Assembly: GCF_935825525.1 (NCBI RefSeq)
Contig: NZ_CAKXZT010000126.1
Span: forward strand, 30,498 to 94,497
Source: Mesorhizobium escarrei
Lineage (GTDB): Bacteria; Pseudomonadota; Alphaproteobacteria; Rhizobiales; Rhizobiaceae
DNA length: 64,000 nucleotides
Direction: 5' to 3'
The notes beneath the pieces are model-generated. The model was not told the DNA's origin, ran no database searches, and saw nothing but the letters and a program-made list of their open reading frames with translations. Shown in pieces: positions 62,986 to 64,000 of the stretch. Position 1 is the first letter of the stretch. Each line of letters opens with the position of its first letter. Made by a program: the position numbers and the translations under genes.

Positions 62986-63342
62986 TCAGAATGACTTAGG
63001 CGGCACGTACAGGCAGATCGTAATGTCAGGGTTGCCAGATGGGAATTCACGATGCCGGCCTGCCGTTACTTTTTGGGCATGGCACCAATGAAAACGCATG
63101 TCATGTGACTGACGCACCCTGCCGTCCGCGTAAGGCAGCAATTCGCCTGACGGCACCTTGAAGCCCTTGCTTGTTTCGCGGACGGCACCGTCTGCCATCG
63201 GCTCGCAATGCTCGTCGTGGCAGCACTGTTTTTCGTACCAGTCATCATGTGCCGATGCCAAAGGAGTTCCGAAAGCGCAGGCTGCGGCGATGCTAGCGCC
63301 CAACCCGAATGCGCAGCCGCGCCCCCTCAATGGCCAGATCAT
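62986..63342 (-). CDS. Secreted hypothetical protein
   Basis: A 118-residue product with a signal peptide (GLGASIAAACAFGTPLASA) and a mature part rich in cysteine and histidine: WYEKQCCHDEHCEPM, FHWCHAQ and ICLYVPP. This matches a small periplasmic protein common in rhizobia, of unknown function; the CC/HxxC pattern could bind metal. Stands alone. Confidence 0.65.
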   Translation of the reverse strand: MIWPLRGRGCAFGLGASIAAACAFGTPLASAHDDWYEKQCCHDEHCEPMADGAVRETSKGFKVPSGELLPYADGRVRQSHDMRFHWCHAQKVTAGRHREFPSGNPDITICLYVPPKSF

Positions 63343-63499
63343 GAATTACATTAGGCCTATCTGATATGACGGCGCAAGCGCAGCGCAGCGGGAGCGGGCG
63401 CGTAGAGCCCGCCAGCGCGCGTTTCGGATAGCCGCCGTCTGGCGCTCAGCGCGTCCTGGCGAGCGCTTGTGCCAGCGCTGCGATGATGCTGCGAGCCCC

Positions 63500-63730
63500 C
63501 TATTGCGAACGCTCGACCGCAAAGGTTGGCGCGTCATCTCCCTTGCCGGCCTGGAGAAATTCAACGACGGCAAAAAGAAGTTGTTCGGCCAAGGTCCTGT
63601 TCATCGCCAGTTCGATCGTGCCGGTGTCGGTCTCCAGTTCGAGGAGTCCGATCAAGGGCTCGGCTGATAGGAGTGTGGTGTCGACGTCGAGAAGTTTGTT
63701 GAATCCCGATTTACTGGGCTTGCGTTTCAT
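63500..63730 (-). CDS. Hypothetical protein
   Basis: A 76-residue acidic product (MKRKPSKSGFNKLLDVDTTL, then IELAMNRTLAEQLLFAVVEF). It begins 12 bases after the ligase stop on the same strand and has GGGAGG ahead of the ATG. No recognised family; probably co-transcribed with the ligase. Confidence 0.5.
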   Translation of the reverse strand: MKRKPSKSGFNKLLDVDTTLLSAEPLIGLLELETDTGTIELAMNRTLAEQLLFAVVEFLQAGKGDDAPTFAVERSQ

Positions 63731-63742
63731 AGGGCCTCCCTT

Positions 63743-64000
63743 CTAGCGCCCGTCCCTTGCCTCGCGATAGGCGCTCGGGCGGAGCGCACTAGATTCCTCA
63801 TCCCAGAAATCCTGCAGCGATGCGTGGCGAAGGTCTTCCTCGCCCCTGAGGTGTTTCACACGGGCCTTGATACCCGGCTTGACCCACTGCGTTGCCGGCC
63901 GCTTTGGCCCGGCATGTTCCTGGACACGCTTCCAAAGCCGCTCCCGCATCTCGCGATTGACGCTCACAAACGCACTGCCGACATATTTGCGGGTCCCCGG
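63743..64000 (-). CDS. ATP-dependent DNA ligase, C-terminal end (partial)
   Basis: The frame is open to the right edge and gives TRKYVGSAFVSVNREMRERL, then WVKPGIKARVKHLRG and EDLRHASLQDF before the stop at 63743. This is the OB-fold C-terminal region of ATP-dependent (LigD-like) DNA ligases, in which WVxPxxxAxV and LRHASF are conserved. The catalytic domain is outside the window. Confidence 0.75.
   Translation of the reverse strand, partial: PGTRKYVGSAFVSVNREMRERLWKRVQEHAGPKRPATQWVKPGIKARVKHLRGEEDLRHASLQDFWDEESSALRPSAYREARDGR

Overview
The window reads as accessory DNA of a rhizobial alphaproteobacterium (Hyphomicrobiales, Mesorhizobium-like). This is inferred from the high GC content, the HWE-type histidine kinase, the small secreted proteins and the LigD-like ligase end, not from a marker gene. 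It is a patchwork of specialised modules separated by decayed transposons and pseudogenes. I saw no rRNA, tRNA or CRISPR array.

Left part (1-19.5 kb), DNA processing and probable defence: a YhaN/YhaO (SbcCD-like) pair at the edge; an RloC-like zinc-hook ATPase facing a TrlF-type PHP-ATPase; and a leftward operon encoding a TerB_N/TerB/TerB_C protein, a BrxD-like ATPase and an Lhr-like helicase. The TerB gene is cut by one in-frame amber codon. Next come a PAN-domain pseudogene, an S1/P1 nuclease stub, an Excalibur lipoprotein, a thermonuclease and a TerB-like/BRCT protein.

Two paralogous cassettes (20.2-25.1 kb and 37.8-44.9 kb) each begin with a thermolysin-like HExxH metalloprotease followed directly by a ComEC/Rec2-like metallo-beta-lactamase protein. 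The first ends with a patatin-like lipase. The second continues with a DUF2278-lamin-tail protein, a DUF3616 protein, a secreted protein and a membrane protein. Each cassette has a transposase remnant beside it. I know of no described system with this composition.

Between them (28.9-36.4 kb) lies a leftward phosphonate biosynthesis operon: PEP mutase, a PLP-enzyme-like protein, a divergent monomeric isocitrate dehydrogenase, a ParB/SerK-like protein, an EamA exporter and phosphonopyruvate decarboxylase. Remnants of phnJ and phnK lie just beyond its end.

From 45.5 to 57.8 kb is a phosphonate-utilisation-type locus: PhnF-like regulator, Dpp-type ABC transporter, sugar-phosphate-isomerase-like protein, a decayed DUF1045 gene and intact phnGHIJKL. 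Its PhnJ lacks three of the four cysteines that hold the iron-sulphur cluster in canonical C-P lyase, and the phnJ remnant at 28 kb shows the same substitutions. Four palindromic GATATTCGAAT sites in the two promoter regions are likely PhnF operators. phnM and phnN are absent from the window.

The right end (58-64 kb) has an MFS remnant, small hypothetical genes, an XRE regulator, a HisKA_2 histidine kinase flanked by a 19-bp direct repeat, a periplasmic protein and the C-terminal end of an ATP-dependent DNA ligase.
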